This document shows positions 34,202 through 43,388 of a stretch of 64,000 nt of DNA, one piece after another; position 1 is the stretch's first letter; each line of letters starts with the position of its first letter. The notes under the pieces were generated by a model, which worked only from the letters and a program-made list of their open reading frames with translations, ran no database searches and was not told the DNA's origin. A program made the position numbers and the translations under genes. Location: the NCBI RefSeq assembly GCF_015831345.1, contig NZ_JADWYS010000001.1, positions 1,684,118 to 1,748,117 on the forward strand, written 5' to 3'. Source of the DNA: Caenimonas aquaedulcis. GTDB taxonomy: Bacteria; Pseudomonadota; Gammaproteobacteria; Burkholderiales; Burkholderiaceae_C.

Positions 34202-35248
34202 TCAATATCGCAGGGGCCAGTAGACCCATGCATGGCGGATGTCGTGCCAGATGCCGCGCAACCCGCGCGGATCGAACCTGAGGAATGCGATGATCGCGAG
34301 GCCGTAGAGCACGCTCTTGATCTCGTGCGCGCTGGTGGTCATGAGGTCGGCGAGGCGCCCGCCCATGCCCGACGTGAGCGCCGCGAACACTTCGGGCATG
34401 CTGACGATGAAGACGGTACCCAACACCGCTCCCAGCACCGAACCGAGCCCGCCGACGATGATGATCGCCAGCGCCTCGATCGAGAGCAGGAAGGGGAAAC
34501 TCTCCACGCTCACGATGCTGATGTACATGGCCATCATGGCGCCGGCGACGCCGGTGATCGCCGCGCTGATCAGGAAGGCGAGGAGCTTGTAGCGAACGAG
34601 GTTCACGCCCATGGTCCGCGCCGCGATGTCGTTGTCGCGGATCGCGACCAGCGCCCGGCCCACGTAGGAGCGCCGCAGGTTCAGGGTCACCAGCACGGCG
34701 AGCACGCACATCGCGAGGCAGAACCAGTAGAAGGCGCGGTCGCTCGACAGGTCGATGCCCAGCATGCGCGGCCGCAGGACCGTGATGCCGCGGCCCGCGC
34801 CGGTGAACTTGCCGCCGGCCAGCAGCGCCGCGCTCACGATATGGCTGAATGCCAGCGTGGTGATCGCCAGGTACAGCCCGTGCAGGCGAAGCGAAGGCAC
34901 GCCCACGACCAGGCCGAAAAGCGCAGGCACCCCCGCCGAGGCGAGCAGCGCGAGTTCCGGCGGCAGGCCGAGACGGGTGACGCCGATCGCATACGCATAG
35001 GCGCCGAGCATCAGGAAGCCCACATGCCCGAGCGAGATGAGCCCGGTGAAGCCGGTGAGCACCGTGAGGCCCAGCGCGCCCACGAGCGTGAACAGGATCA
35101 CCGTGACGTGCGCCAGCAGGAAGGGGCCCAGCACCATTGGCGCGAGCAGCAGCGCGGCGAAGAGCACCACGGTCCACGCCTTGACGGCGCGCGAGTCGGT
35201 GAGGACGACGAGCTCGGCGTACCGTTGCTTGAAGAAGCCGCTTTTCAT
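34202..35248 (-). CDS. Liv-type ABC transporter permease LivM (system 1)
   Basis: This 348-residue membrane protein has LivM features: TVLTGFTGLISLGHVGFLML early and GLGSVLGAVLGTVFIVSMPE near the end. The start at 35248 overlaps the LivH stop (TGATG), which rules out the much longer in-frame extension. It forms the channel with LivH. Confidence 0.92.
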   Translation of the reverse strand: MKSGFFKQRYAELVVLTDSRAVKAWTVVLFAALLLAPMVLGPFLLAHVTVILFTLVGALGLTVLTGFTGLISLGHVGFLMLGAYAYAIGVTRLGLPPELALLASAGVPALFGLVVGVPSLRLHGLYLAITTLAFSHIVSAALLAGGKFTGAGRGITVLRPRMLGIDLSSDRAFYWFCLAMCVLAVLVTLNLRRSYVGRALVAIRDNDIAARTMGVNLVRYKLLAFLISAAITGVAGAMMAMYISIVSVESFPFLLSIEALAIIIVGGLGSVLGAVLGTVFIVSMPEVFAALTSGMGGRLADLMTTSAHEIKSVLYGLAIIAFLRFDPRGLRGIWHDIRHAWVYWPLRY

Positions 35249-36120
35249 CAGACCCTCTCGATCCGTTTTTCGCCGAACAGGCCGAAGGGCCGCACCATGA
35301 GCACCACCAGGATCAGGAAGAACCCGGCCACTTCCTTGAGCGTGCTGGGCAGGTAGCCGCCCACCAGGTTCTCCAGCACGCCGATCACGAGGCCGCTCAC
35401 GCCCGAGCCCAGCACCGAGTCGAAACCGCCCAGCACCGTGGCGGGAAACGCCTTCAGGCCGAGCTCGTAGATCGTGGGCGAGAGGCCGTAGATCACCGCG
35501 AAGAACACGCCGGCGAGGCCCGCGAGCGCCGACGCGCAGGCCCAGGCCACGGACTGCACGCGCGCGGTGGAGATGCCCATCAGCCGCGCCACGTTCTCGT
35601 CGGCGGCCACGGCGCGCATCGCCACGCCGAAGCGGCTGTACTTGAGGAACCACCAGAAGCCGGCGAGCGCCGCGGCGAGCATCGCGATCACGCCGAGCTG
35701 GCTCACGCGCATGCCCATGCCGCCGATGTCCAGCACGGCGTCCACGCCCGCCACCTCGAACTTGTGCGGCGCCGCGCCCCACCCGATGGTCACGATGGAG
35801 CGCAGCACGACGGCCAGGCCGATCGTCACCAGCACCACCGAGAGCACCGGCTCGCCCAGCATCGGCCGCATGATGAGCCGTTCGCACAGCATGCCGATGA
35901 CCGCCCCTGCGACCACCGCGATAAGCACCGTGGCAATGCCGCCGGCCCCCAGCGTGGTCGCGATCGACCAGGACGTGTACGCCGTGAGCATGCCGAGCTC
36001 GCCCTGCGAGAAGTTCACGATGCCGGTGGCCTTGTAGATCACCGCGAAGCTCATGGCCACGAGGCCGTAGATCGCGCCGATCGCCAGCCCCGACACCACC
36101 AGTTCAACGAAATATCCCAT
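35248..36120 (-). CDS. Liv-type ABC transporter permease LivH (system 1)
   Basis: This 290-residue membrane protein has the LivH N-terminus GLAIGAIYGLVAMSFAVIYK followed by GIVNFSQGELGMLTAY, and GLKAFPATVLGGFDSVLG near residue 220. It lies nine bases after the ligase gene and overlaps livM. Confidence 0.92.
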   Translation of the reverse strand: MGYFVELVVSGLAIGAIYGLVAMSFAVIYKATGIVNFSQGELGMLTAYTSWSIATTLGAGGIATVLIAVVAGAVIGMLCERLIMRPMLGEPVLSVVLVTIGLAVVLRSIVTIGWGAAPHKFEVAGVDAVLDIGGMGMRVSQLGVIAMLAAALAGFWWFLKYSRFGVAMRAVAADENVARLMGISTARVQSVAWACASALAGLAGVFFAVIYGLSPTIYELGLKAFPATVLGGFDSVLGSGVSGLVIGVLENLVGGYLPSTLKEVAGFFLILVVLMVRPFGLFGEKRIERV

Positions 36121-36129
36121 GCTGTACTT

Positions 36130-37986
36130 TCAGGAGCCGTAGATGATCTGCAGCTCGCGCGCGAACTTGGCGTTGATCAGGCCGCGCCGGACTTTCTGCG
36201 TGGCGGTGAGTTCGCCGTCGTCATGGTCGAGCTCCTTTTCCAGCAGCACGAACTTGCGGATGTTTTCCACGCGGGCGAAGCGCGAATTCACCTGGTCCAC
36301 CACCTGCTGGATCAGCTCGACGACCTCGGGCAGCGCGGTGAGCGACTTGTAGGTGGTGTATTGCAGGTCGCGCTCGGCCGCCCAGCGGCCGACGGTCTCG
36401 AAGTCGATCTGGATCAGGCCGCCCAGGAACTTGCGGCCCTCGCCGACCACGATCGCCTCGCGCACGTACTCGCTGTCCTTCATCGCGTTCTCGATCTCCG
36501 AGGGCGCGATGTTCTTGCCGCCGCTCGTGATGATGATGGCCTTCTTGCGGTCGACCACCGCCACCTCGTCGCCACCGCGGATCTCCACGATGTCGCCGCT
36601 CGCGAGCCAGCCCTCGGCGTCCAGCACGTCGGCGGTGCCCTTCTCGTCGTGCAGGTAGCCCTTGAAGACGCCGGGTGAGCGGATGAAGATCTCGCCGTCC
36701 TCGCCCAGCTTCCACTGCGCGCCTTCCATGGCCGGGCCGCTGCTGCCCGACACGTAAGGCCGACCCGGCACCTGCACGAAGGCCAGGCCGCCGGCCTCGG
36801 TGAGGCCGTAACCCTGCGCCACCGTGAGGCCGATGATGTCGAAGAACTTCAGCGTCTCGGGCGACACCGACGCGCCGCCGCACATGCGCGTGTGGCTGCG
36901 GTTCAGGCCCATGTGCCGCTGCATGTTGCGAAAGAGCACGAGCCACCAGAAGCCGAACTCGAGCCGGTCCGCGAGGCCGGTGAGGCGGCCCTGCGCCGCG
37001 CGCCGGTCCGACAGCACCCGGCCCCGCGCCATGCCGTGGCGGTACACCCACTGCTGGAGCTTCCAGCTGTCCTTCATCCGGAACTCGAAACCCTGCTGCA
37101 GCTTTTCCCAGATGCGCGGCACGCCCAGGAAGAAGGTCGGCGCGATCTCGCGCACGTTCGTGGACACCGTGTCGACCGACTCCGCGAAGTTCACGCAGCC
37201 GCCGGTGATGAGGTGCAGCACCGTGGAATACGTGCGCTCGGCCAGGTGGCACAGCGGCAGGTAGCACACCGACTCGAAGCGCTTGCCGATCATCTGCCGC
37301 GCGTGCGCATACGCGTACGCGCCGTAAGCGATGTTGCGGTGGGTCAGCATCGCGCCCTTCGGCGGGCCGGTGGTGCCCGAGGTGTAGACCAGGATGTTGA
37401 TGTCGTCCGGCACCAGCGAATCGATCGATGCATCGAGCCGGCGGTCCGCTTCGGGGTCTTCCGCGAGCAGCTGGTCGCCGAGCGCGAGCAGGTGCGCGAA
37501 GCTGTCGGGCCGGCCCGGCTCGTAGCGGCGCAGGCCCTTCATGTCGACGCAGAAAATCCGCTCCAGGTGCGCGAGGCCCTCCCCGTTGGCCATGGCGTCC
37601 AGCACCTTGTCGGTCTGCTCCTGGTCGCCGGTGATGGCGACTTTCGCCTGGCAGTGCCGGGTGATGTACTGCAGTTCAGGCCAGGGATTCGTGGGGTAGA
37701 TGCCCACCACCTGAACGCCGATCATCTGCGCGCCGAGGTCCGCGTAGAACCACTCGGGCACGTCTTCCGCGGCGATCACGATCCTGTCGCCGCGCTGCAG
37801 GCCCAGCTTCAGGAAGCCCAGCGCCGTGCGCCGCGCGTCCCGGTAGTACTCGGCCCAGGTGCGCGCCTTCCAGATTCCCTGGTCCTTTTCGCGCAGCGCG
37901 ACCTGCGCGCCCCGCTCCTGCGCGCGCAGGCGCAGCAGGCCGGGCATGGTGACGTTGCCGCGGATGAGGTTGTCGTGGTCAAGCAT
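36130..37986 (-). CDS. Long-chain-type AMP-forming acyl-CoA synthetase within the Liv operon
   Basis: This 618-residue ligase of the FadD15/long-chain group has P-loop VYTSGTTGPPKGAMLTH, QGYGLTEAGGLAFV and SGGKNIAPSEIENAMK. The C-terminal region ends LTATQKVRRGLINAKFA. It is cotranscribed between livG (8-base overlap) and livH, so it probably activates the acid as it enters through the Liv system. The ligase at 47756 has the same position beside the second Liv system. Confidence 0.93.
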   Translation of the reverse strand: MLDHDNLIRGNVTMPGLLRLRAQERGAQVALREKDQGIWKARTWAEYYRDARRTALGFLKLGLQRGDRIVIAAEDVPEWFYADLGAQMIGVQVVGIYPTNPWPELQYITRHCQAKVAITGDQEQTDKVLDAMANGEGLAHLERIFCVDMKGLRRYEPGRPDSFAHLLALGDQLLAEDPEADRRLDASIDSLVPDDINILVYTSGTTGPPKGAMLTHRNIAYGAYAYAHARQMIGKRFESVCYLPLCHLAERTYSTVLHLITGGCVNFAESVDTVSTNVREIAPTFFLGVPRIWEKLQQGFEFRMKDSWKLQQWVYRHGMARGRVLSDRRAAQGRLTGLADRLEFGFWWLVLFRNMQRHMGLNRSHTRMCGGASVSPETLKFFDIIGLTVAQGYGLTEAGGLAFVQVPGRPYVSGSSGPAMEGAQWKLGEDGEIFIRSPGVFKGYLHDEKGTADVLDAEGWLASGDIVEIRGGDEVAVVDRKKAIIITSGGKNIAPSEIENAMKDSEYVREAIVVGEGRKFLGGLIQIDFETVGRWAAERDLQYTTYKSLTALPEVVELIQQVVDQVNSRFARVENIRKFVLLEKELDHDDGELTATQKVRRGLINAKFARELQIIYGS

Positions 37987-38773
37987 GCGCGTCCTCCCCG
38001 AGGTAGGCGGCGAGCACCATCGGGTCCGCGGCCACTTCGGCCGGCGTGCCCTGCGCGATCAGCGCGCCGAAGTCGAGCACGTAGACGCGGTCGGAGAGGT
38101 CCATCACGACCTGCATGTCGTGTTCGATCATCAGCACGGCGATGCCGAATTCGTCGCGGATGTCCAGCGTGAAGCGCGCGATGTCTTCCTTTTCCTCACG
38201 GTTCATGCCCGCGACGATCTCGTCGAGCAGCAGGAGTTGCGGCTCGCACGCGAGCGCGCGCCCGAGCTCGACGCGCTTTTGCTGGCCGTAGGCCAGTTGC
38301 GACACGGTCTTGTCGCGCAGCTCCTCGATCTCCAGGAACTCGATGATCTTCTCCACCTTCTCGCGCGCCTCGATCTCCTCGCGGCGCGGACGTCCCCAGA
38401 AGGCGAGGGCCTCCATCACGGAATACCTGAAGTGCACGTGCCGCCCCACCAGCAGGTTCTCCACCACGGTGCCGTGGCGGAACAGCGCCAGGTTCTGGAA
38501 GGTCCGGCCGATGCCCCTGCGAGCGAAGTCGGATGAGCGCAGCTTCGCCGTGTCTTCGCCGCGGTAGATGATCTGGCCGCTGGAGGGCGGCAGCACGCCG
38601 CTGATCAGGTTGAAGGTCGTGGTCTTGCCCGCGCCGTTGGGGCCGATGAGGCTCACGATCTCTCGCGGCATCACGCGCAGGCTCACGTCGTTCACCGCCT
38701 TCACGCCGCCGAAGCGCTTGGACACGTTCCTGACTTCGAGGACGGGCGTCTCCGTCGCGTTCGCCACGCTCAT
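37979..38773 (-). CDS. Liv-type ABC ATP-binding protein LivG (system 1)
   Basis: This 264-residue ATPase has Walker A GPNGAGKTT, signature LAYGQQKRVELGRAL and Walker B LLLLDEIVAGMN. The signature SGG is altered to AYG, as is common in LivG. The start at 38773 overlaps the LivF stop (ATGA); a start three codons upstream is less likely. Confidence 0.92.
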   Translation of the reverse strand: MSVANATETPVLEVRNVSKRFGGVKAVNDVSLRVMPREIVSLIGPNGAGKTTTFNLISGVLPPSSGQIIYRGEDTAKLRSSDFARRGIGRTFQNLALFRHGTVVENLLVGRHVHFRYSVMEALAFWGRPRREEIEAREKVEKIIEFLEIEELRDKTVSQLAYGQQKRVELGRALACEPQLLLLDEIVAGMNREEKEDIARFTLDIRDEFGIAVLMIEHDMQVVMDLSDRVYVLDFGALIAQGTPAEVAADPMVLAAYLGEDAHA

Positions 38774-39597
38774 GACAGCCACCTCTTGCGCCGCTTGTAG
38801 TGCTTCACGTCTTTCATGTGGGTGCGGCCCTGCTTGGAGGACAGGCCGAGGTAGAACTCGCGCACGTCGGCGTTGCGGCGCAACTGCTCGCCGGTGCCGT
38901 CGAGCACGACGCGGCCGTTTTCCATGATGTAGGCGTAGTCGCAGATGGCGAGCGCCCGGCTCGCGTTCTGCTCCACCAGCAGGATGGTGAGGCCGCTCTG
39001 GTCGCGCAGCTGCCGGATGCTGTTGAAGATTTCGGCGACCACCAGCGGGGCGAGGCCGAGCGAGGGCTCGTCCAGCGCCAGCAGCTTCGGCGCGCTCATG
39101 AGCGCGCGGCCGATCGCCACCATCTGCTGCTCGCCGCCCGACAGGTAGCCCGCGACGGTGGAGCGCTTGTCCACCAGCCGCGGAAACAGTTTGAACACAT
39201 ACTCTTTCGCCGCCGCGAGCTCCGACCTGGAACGCAGGTGCGCGCCGGCGAGGAGGTTGTCCTCGACCGTCAGGGTGGCGAAGAGCCGCCGGCCCTCCGG
39301 CACCTGCACCATGCCCTGGCGCACGATCTCGGGCGCCGCATCCTTTTCGATCGCGCGGCCGAAGAGCTGGATGGAGCCCTTGTCGATCTCGCCGTCTTCC
39401 GCGTCTAGCACGCCCGAGACCGCCTTCAGCACGGTGGACTTGCCGGCGCCGTTGGAGCCCAGCAGCGCGACGATCTGGCCGGCGCGCACTTCGAGCGAAA
39501 CGTCGCGCACGGCTTCGATCGCCCCGCCGTAGACAACCTGGATGTTGTGCACGGCGAGCGCGGGCGTGTCGGCAACGGCGGTGGGGATGCTTGTCAT
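38770..39597 (-). CDS. Liv-type ABC ATP-binding protein LivF (system 1), first gene of operon
   Basis: This 275-residue ATPase has Walker A GSNGAGKST, signature LSGGEQQMVAIGRAL and Walker B LLALDEPSLGLAP. A basic tail (HYKRRKRWLS) follows the normal LivF end. It is the first gene of the Liv-FadD operon. The leader is very short: the predicted -10 box at 39606-39611 is eight bases from the ATG, and no Shine-Dalgarno sequence is visible. Confidence 0.92.
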   Translation of the reverse strand: MTSIPTAVADTPALAVHNIQVVYGGAIEAVRDVSLEVRAGQIVALLGSNGAGKSTVLKAVSGVLDAEDGEIDKGSIQLFGRAIEKDAAPEIVRQGMVQVPEGRRLFATLTVEDNLLAGAHLRSRSELAAAKEYVFKLFPRLVDKRSTVAGYLSGGEQQMVAIGRALMSAPKLLALDEPSLGLAPLVVAEIFNSIRQLRDQSGLTILLVEQNASRALAICDYAYIMENGRVVLDGTGEQLRRNADVREFYLGLSSKQGRTHMKDVKHYKRRKRWLS

Positions 39598-39608
39598 GGC
39601 TTAAATAT

Positions 39609-39626
39609 AGACCGTCGCGTCGGACT
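39609..39626. promoter_or_regulatory. TetR-type operator, copy 2 (Liv-FadD operon)
   Basis: AGACCGTCGCGTCGGACT is a dyad symmetrical at 14 of 18 positions. It lies between a possible -35 (TTGATT, 39630-39635, minus strand) and -10 (TCTATA, 39606-39611, minus strand), where a repressor would block RNA polymerase. Confidence 0.7.
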
Positions 39627-39659
39627 GTGAATCAACGGATTATGTGGGCCCCGGAAGGC

Positions 39660-39690
39660 TGCCCGCTCGGTACTTTCCCCTAAGCGGGCA
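39660..39690 (-). terminator. Possible stem-loop after the flavoprotein gene
   Basis: TGCCCGCT and AGCGGGCA can pair over 8 bp around a 15-base loop, directly after the stop of the flavoprotein gene. There is no T-run, so termination is uncertain. Confidence 0.3.
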
Positions 39691-39693
39691 TCC

Positions 39694-40935
39694 TCACGCC
39701 AGCTGGTCCTTGAGCGGGACGGCTTCGTCGGCCAGGCGCTCCGCATCCACCACCAGGGGGCGCACCAGCGCACGGCGCACGGCCATGAATTCCGCGGGGC
39801 GGTTCACCGCGTCGATGGCCAGGAGGCGGTCGCCCTGCAGGTAGAACGCGCAGAAGCTGCGCGACGCAGGCTCCCCACGCAGGACGCACCGGTCGTGCCC
39901 ATGCGCGAGGCCCGCCATCTGCAGCTTGAGCTCGTACTGGTCGGACCAGAACCAGGGGACCGCGCGGTTGGGCTTGGGCTTGCCGCACAGCCAGCCCGCG
40001 ATCGCGCGCGCCTGCTCGAGCGCGTTGGGCACCGACTCGATGCGGACCTCGCGCCCGTAGAGCGGGTGGAGGTAGCGCGTGCAGTCGCCCGCGGCGAAGA
40101 TGTCCGGATCGCTTGTCGCGCCATGCTCGTCCACCTCGATCCCTTCGGCGGTGGCGAGGCCGGCCGCCATCGGCACGTCGACATTGGCGAGCATCCCGAT
40201 CCCCGCGACGACGCAGTCGGCCTCGACGACGCGGCCGTCCGTGCACTCGATCGCCGTGATGTCCGCGCCTTCGCAACGCACGCGCGCGACCTGCACGCCC
40301 GTGAGAATCTCCACCCCATGCTCGCGGTGCACAGATTCATAGAACTGCGAAAGCCGCGGCCCGGCCACGCGCGCCAGCACGCGCGGCTGCGCCTCCAGCA
40401 CCGTCACGTGCACGCCCTGCTTGCTCGCGGACGCCGCCACTTCCAGCCCCACGTAGCCGCCGCCGACGATGACGAGCCGCTTGCCTTCGCCCAGGTGCCG
40501 GCCGATCGCCCCGGCATCCTGCAGCGTGCGAAGGTAAAGCAGGTTCGCGGGCGGCGCGCCTGCCGGCATGCCCTCGCACACCAGCGGGCGGGGCCGTCCG
40601 CCCAGGCACAGCGCCAGCTTGTCGTAGTGCAGCGAGCGGCCGTCCTCCAGGCGCACCTGCCTTGCTGCGCGGTCGATCGCGGTCATGCGCACACCCGTGA
40701 TCCGCTCGACGCGCGCGTTCTCGTAAGCGGCGGCGGGCCGCAGCAGGATGGATTCCAGGTCCGCCTCGCCGGCCAGGTACGCCTTGGACAGCGGCGGCCG
40801 GTGGTAGGGAACGCCGGGCTCTTCGCCCAGCAGGGTGATCGGCCCCGCCCAGCCGCCCTGGCGGGCGGAGATCGCGAGCTCGCTGCCGGCATGCCCGGCG
40901 CCCACGATCAGGAGCGATTTGTCGCTTGTCTCCAT
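39694..40935 (-). CDS. FAD-dependent NAD(P)H oxidoreductase (ferredoxin/rubredoxin reductase-like)
   Basis: This 413-residue flavoprotein has two Rossmann motifs, IVGAGHAGSELAISAR (FAD) and IVGGGYVGLEVAASA (NAD(P)H), and the FAD segment IFAAGDCTR. The arrangement matches reductases that serve Rieske oxygenases and P450s (PYHRPPLSKAYLAG). No ferredoxin, rubredoxin or oxygenase gene is adjacent. The start at 40935 follows a weak GGGG ribosome site. It is divergent from a TetR gene. Confidence 0.9.
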   Translation of the reverse strand: METSDKSLLIVGAGHAGSELAISARQGGWAGPITLLGEEPGVPYHRPPLSKAYLAGEADLESILLRPAAAYENARVERITGVRMTAIDRAARQVRLEDGRSLHYDKLALCLGGRPRPLVCEGMPAGAPPANLLYLRTLQDAGAIGRHLGEGKRLVIVGGGYVGLEVAASASKQGVHVTVLEAQPRVLARVAGPRLSQFYESVHREHGVEILTGVQVARVRCEGADITAIECTDGRVVEADCVVAGIGMLANVDVPMAAGLATAEGIEVDEHGATSDPDIFAAGDCTRYLHPLYGREVRIESVPNALEQARAIAGWLCGKPKPNRAVPWFWSDQYELKLQMAGLAHGHDRCVLRGEPASRSFCAFYLQGDRLLAIDAVNRPAEFMAVRRALVRPLVVDAERLADEAVPLKDQLA

Positions 40936-40972
40936 GCTTACCCCAATTCGCACGATGGCGTGGCCAATATAT

Positions 40973-40990
40973 AGTCCGTCTCGTCGGTCT
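40973..40990. promoter_or_regulatory. TetR-type operator, copy 3 (flavoprotein / TetR intergenic)
   Basis: AGTCCGTCTCGTCGGTCT sits between the divergent flavoprotein and TetR genes, flanked on both sides by ATATA. It matches the dyads at 32335 and 39609. Confidence 0.7.
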
Positions 40991-41030
40991 AATATATACG
41001 ACGGCAGGGAATCCTGCAAGGAGGTGGACG

Positions 41031-41618
41031 ATGACTCGAGTTCGCGCGGATGACTACGAAGACAAGAAGCAGGTCATCCTGGAGAAAGCCGCCGCGCTCA
41101 TCGCGCAGAAGGGCTTCGATGTGGCGACCATGCTGGACCTCGCGCAGGCCTGCGGCACCTCGAAGTCGCATCTCTACCATTACTTCCCCAGCAAGGAAGA
41201 CCTGCTGTATGCGATCGTGCACGAGTACATCACGCAGCAGGCGGAAGACCTCGCGCGCATCCTGGCGCTCCCGCTGCCGGCCGCGGAGCGCTTCCACCAG
41301 TTCATCGAGAGCTTCATGCAGGGCGCCGCGCGTTCGCGCCACGAGCACATCATCCTGATGAACGACCTCAAGTTCCTGCCGAAGGCGCAGCGGGAGCAGA
41401 TCCGCAAGCTCGAAGTGGAGATGACCGAACAGATGGAAAGGCTGCTGCTGGAGATCAACCCGAAGCGCATGGAGGACAAGCGCATGCGCAAGCCCTACGC
41501 CCTGCTCCTCTTCGGCATGATGATCTGGACCTTCTCGTGGTACCGCCGCTCGGGGCCCGTCTCGCCGCGCGAACTCGCGCGCCAGATCGCGGACATCTTC
41601 GCGAACGGGTTCGCGTAG
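41031..41618 (+). CDS. TetR-family transcriptional regulator, copy 2
   Basis: This 195-residue regulator has a helix-turn-helix MLDLAQACGTSKSHLYHYF. It is very similar to the regulator at 32420 and probably binds the same dyad. A strong AAGGAGGTG ribosome site precedes ATG 41031. Its gene converges with the thioesterase gene, with a three-base gap. Confidence 0.92.
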   Translation: MTRVRADDYEDKKQVILEKAAALIAQKGFDVATMLDLAQACGTSKSHLYHYFPSKEDLLYAIVHEYITQQAEDLARILALPLPAAERFHQFIESFMQGAARSRHEHIILMNDLKFLPKAQREQIRKLEVEMTEQMERLLLEINPKRMEDKRMRKPYALLLFGMMIWTFSWYRRSGPVSPRELARQIADIFANGFA

Positions 41619-41621
41619 CGG

Positions 41622-42077
41622 CTACAGCAGCTCCAGGGGATCCCACGGCCGGTCGTCCTGCGGCGCGGGTCCGAGCTTGAACACCGCGCTCGCGCGCATC
41701 GCCGCCTGGCCATCGGCCCGCACCACGCACTGCGTGAAGACCATCGAGCCCGTGGCCTTCAGCACCTCGCATCGCCCCTCCACCCACGCGCCCCGTGGGG
41801 CAGGTGCAAGGAAATCCAGCTGCAACGAGATCGTCGGCAGGATGCGACCCCAGCCCTCGGGCCGGTACATCGCGCCGCAGGCGAGCACCATGTCCGCGAA
41901 CGATGCAAGCATGCCGCCGTGCGCGCAGTCCAGCGGATTGGTGTGGTGCGGCAGCACGCGAAAGCCCAGCACGACGCCGCCCTCCTCGAGCCTGCCGAAC
42001 ACCGGCCCGCAATGGTCGATGAACGCGCCGCAATAGCGGCCCACCTGCCGGAACCCCGCGGGCGGCGCCGCCGTCAT
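41622..42077 (-). CDS. PaaI-like hotdog-fold thioesterase
   Basis: This 151-residue protein has the hotdog core and the motif NPLDCAHGGMLASFADMVLA, which contains the HGG and Asp expected in PaaI-type acyl-CoA thioesterases. It releases CoA from stalled intermediates. The start at 42077 overlaps the stop of the binding-protein gene (ATGA). Confidence 0.9.
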   Translation of the reverse strand: MTAAPPAGFRQVGRYCGAFIDHCGPVFGRLEEGGVVLGFRVLPHHTNPLDCAHGGMLASFADMVLACGAMYRPEGWGRILPTISLQLDFLAPAPRGAWVEGRCEVLKATGSMVFTQCVVRADGQAAMRASAVFKLGPAPQDDRPWDPLELL

Positions 42078-43228
42078 GGGACCGGCTTGAAGCTGCGCGT
42101 GCCGTACACGGCTTCCATCACGATGGGCTTCTGCACGGAGAAGTGGGACGTCTTGCTGAACGCCACCGGCGCCATCACGCCCGTGTCGTAGCCCCTCATC
42201 GCTTCGAGGCGGTCGATGGCGCAGGCCCAGGTGACGGCCTTGCCGCACTGTCGGATGGCCTCGAACATGGTGCGCGCCGAGGCGTAGCCCGTGAGCGTGA
42301 AACGGTTCACGCGCTTGAATTCATCCTCGGACACGGTCTTCTTCACGCGCTCCAGGAACGCGGCGCCCTTGGGCCCGGTCTCGGCTTCGACATAGTCCGC
42401 CCACAGCGTGCCGTCGCTGGCCGCGCCCATGAGCTCCAGCGTGATCGGGTAGCGGCCGACGTAGAACATGCCCATCGGCACCTTCAGGCCCAGGCGCTCG
42501 AGCTCCTTCACCATCGCCACGTTCTCGTTGACGATGCCGCCGGCGATCAGGATGTCGCCGCCGTCGTGCTTGAACTTCGCCATCTCCGACGAGAAGTCCT
42601 GCTGGCCCTTCTTGTAGATCTGGCGCGACACCACGTTCAGGCTCGCCGCCTTCGCGGCCCGCTCGAAGCCTTCGCGCACGATCTCGCCCGACTCGTCGTC
42701 CTGCGACACGATGCCCCACTTGCGGCCGGGGTACTTCTTCGCCATGAAAGTCGTCATGTCGTCGAACAGCACGTCGTAGGTCTGGCCGATGACGAAGACG
42801 TTCTTCTTCACGGGGTCGTAGAGCTGCTTGGAAAAGCCCATGACGCTGAAGGTCAGCACACCGGTCTGCTCGATCACCGGCAACGCCGCCAGGCCCTGGT
42901 TCGCGCCGGACACGGTGGTGATGCCGAACACCTTGTCCACCGTCGCGAGCTTGCGCACGGCCTGGATGGTGCGTGTGTTGACGTAGCCGTCGTCTTCCGT
43001 GATGAGCCGCACCTTGCGGCCGTTGATGCCGCCGGCGGCGTTGACCTCGGCCACGGCCACGCGCACGCCGATGTTGTGCGCGATGCCGCCGAGCGCCGGC
43101 GGGCCGGTGAGCGGCATCACGTCGCCGATGAGGATCTCGGTGTCGGTGATGCCTTGCTGCTGGGCGTGGGCGCCGAGTGCGGCAACAGCGAGCGCGAGGG
43201 CGGCGAGCGCCCGGAGGGATCTGTTCAT
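42074..43228 (-). CDS. Liv-type ABC substrate-binding protein (paralogue of system 1)
   Basis: This 384-residue periplasmic protein has a Sec signal ending in ALGAHAQQQ. It closely matches the binding protein at 33021 (AAGGINGRKVRLITEDDG against AAGGINGRKVRLISEDDG). AGGAG precedes the start at 43228. No permease is adjacent on this strand; it may serve either Liv system. It diverges from the ligase at 43430. Confidence 0.92.
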   Translation of the reverse strand: MNRSLRALAALALAVAALGAHAQQQGITDTEILIGDVMPLTGPPALGGIAHNIGVRVAVAEVNAAGGINGRKVRLITEDDGYVNTRTIQAVRKLATVDKVFGITTVSGANQGLAALPVIEQTGVLTFSVMGFSKQLYDPVKKNVFVIGQTYDVLFDDMTTFMAKKYPGRKWGIVSQDDESGEIVREGFERAAKAASLNVVSRQIYKKGQQDFSSEMAKFKHDGGDILIAGGIVNENVAMVKELERLGLKVPMGMFYVGRYPITLELMGAASDGTLWADYVEAETGPKGAAFLERVKKTVSEDEFKRVNRFTLTGYASARTMFEAIRQCGKAVTWACAIDRLEAMRGYDTGVMAPVAFSKTSHFSVQKPIVMEAVYGTRSFKPVP

Positions 43229-43359
43229 CGTTTTGTCTCCTGTGAGGTTGCCAAACGCCCACCGCGACGCGGCGTACGGTTTCTAATTTGAGTTCGAATT
43301 TGATTTTATGCAGGTTTGGCCGACGGTCGCAACCCCCGTCCGGTTTTTTTCCGCGCGGC

Positions 43360-43388
43360 TTGCGCTGGCCGCGGGTCGGCGTTACATT
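43360..43388 (+). promoter_or_regulatory. Predicted promoter for the ligase gene at 43430
   Basis: TTGCGC (43360-43365) and TACATT (43383-43388) are 17 bases apart. The -10 box touches the large palindrome, so a regulator bound there would block initiation. Match to consensus is moderate. Confidence 0.45.

Noticed and set aside
34182-35177. A long in-frame N-terminal extension of the LivK-type protein
   Set aside because: The extension lies inside livM in another frame. The signal peptide and AAGGAG site mark the true start at 34181.
35249-35887. An in-frame extension of LivM suggesting a fusion
   Set aside because: It runs inside livH in another frame; the TGATG junction at 35248 gives the normal start.
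43331-43351. A T-run near GGTTTTTTTCC as a terminator
   Set aside because: No stable GC stem directly precedes the T-run, and it lies upstream of a promoter between divergent genes.
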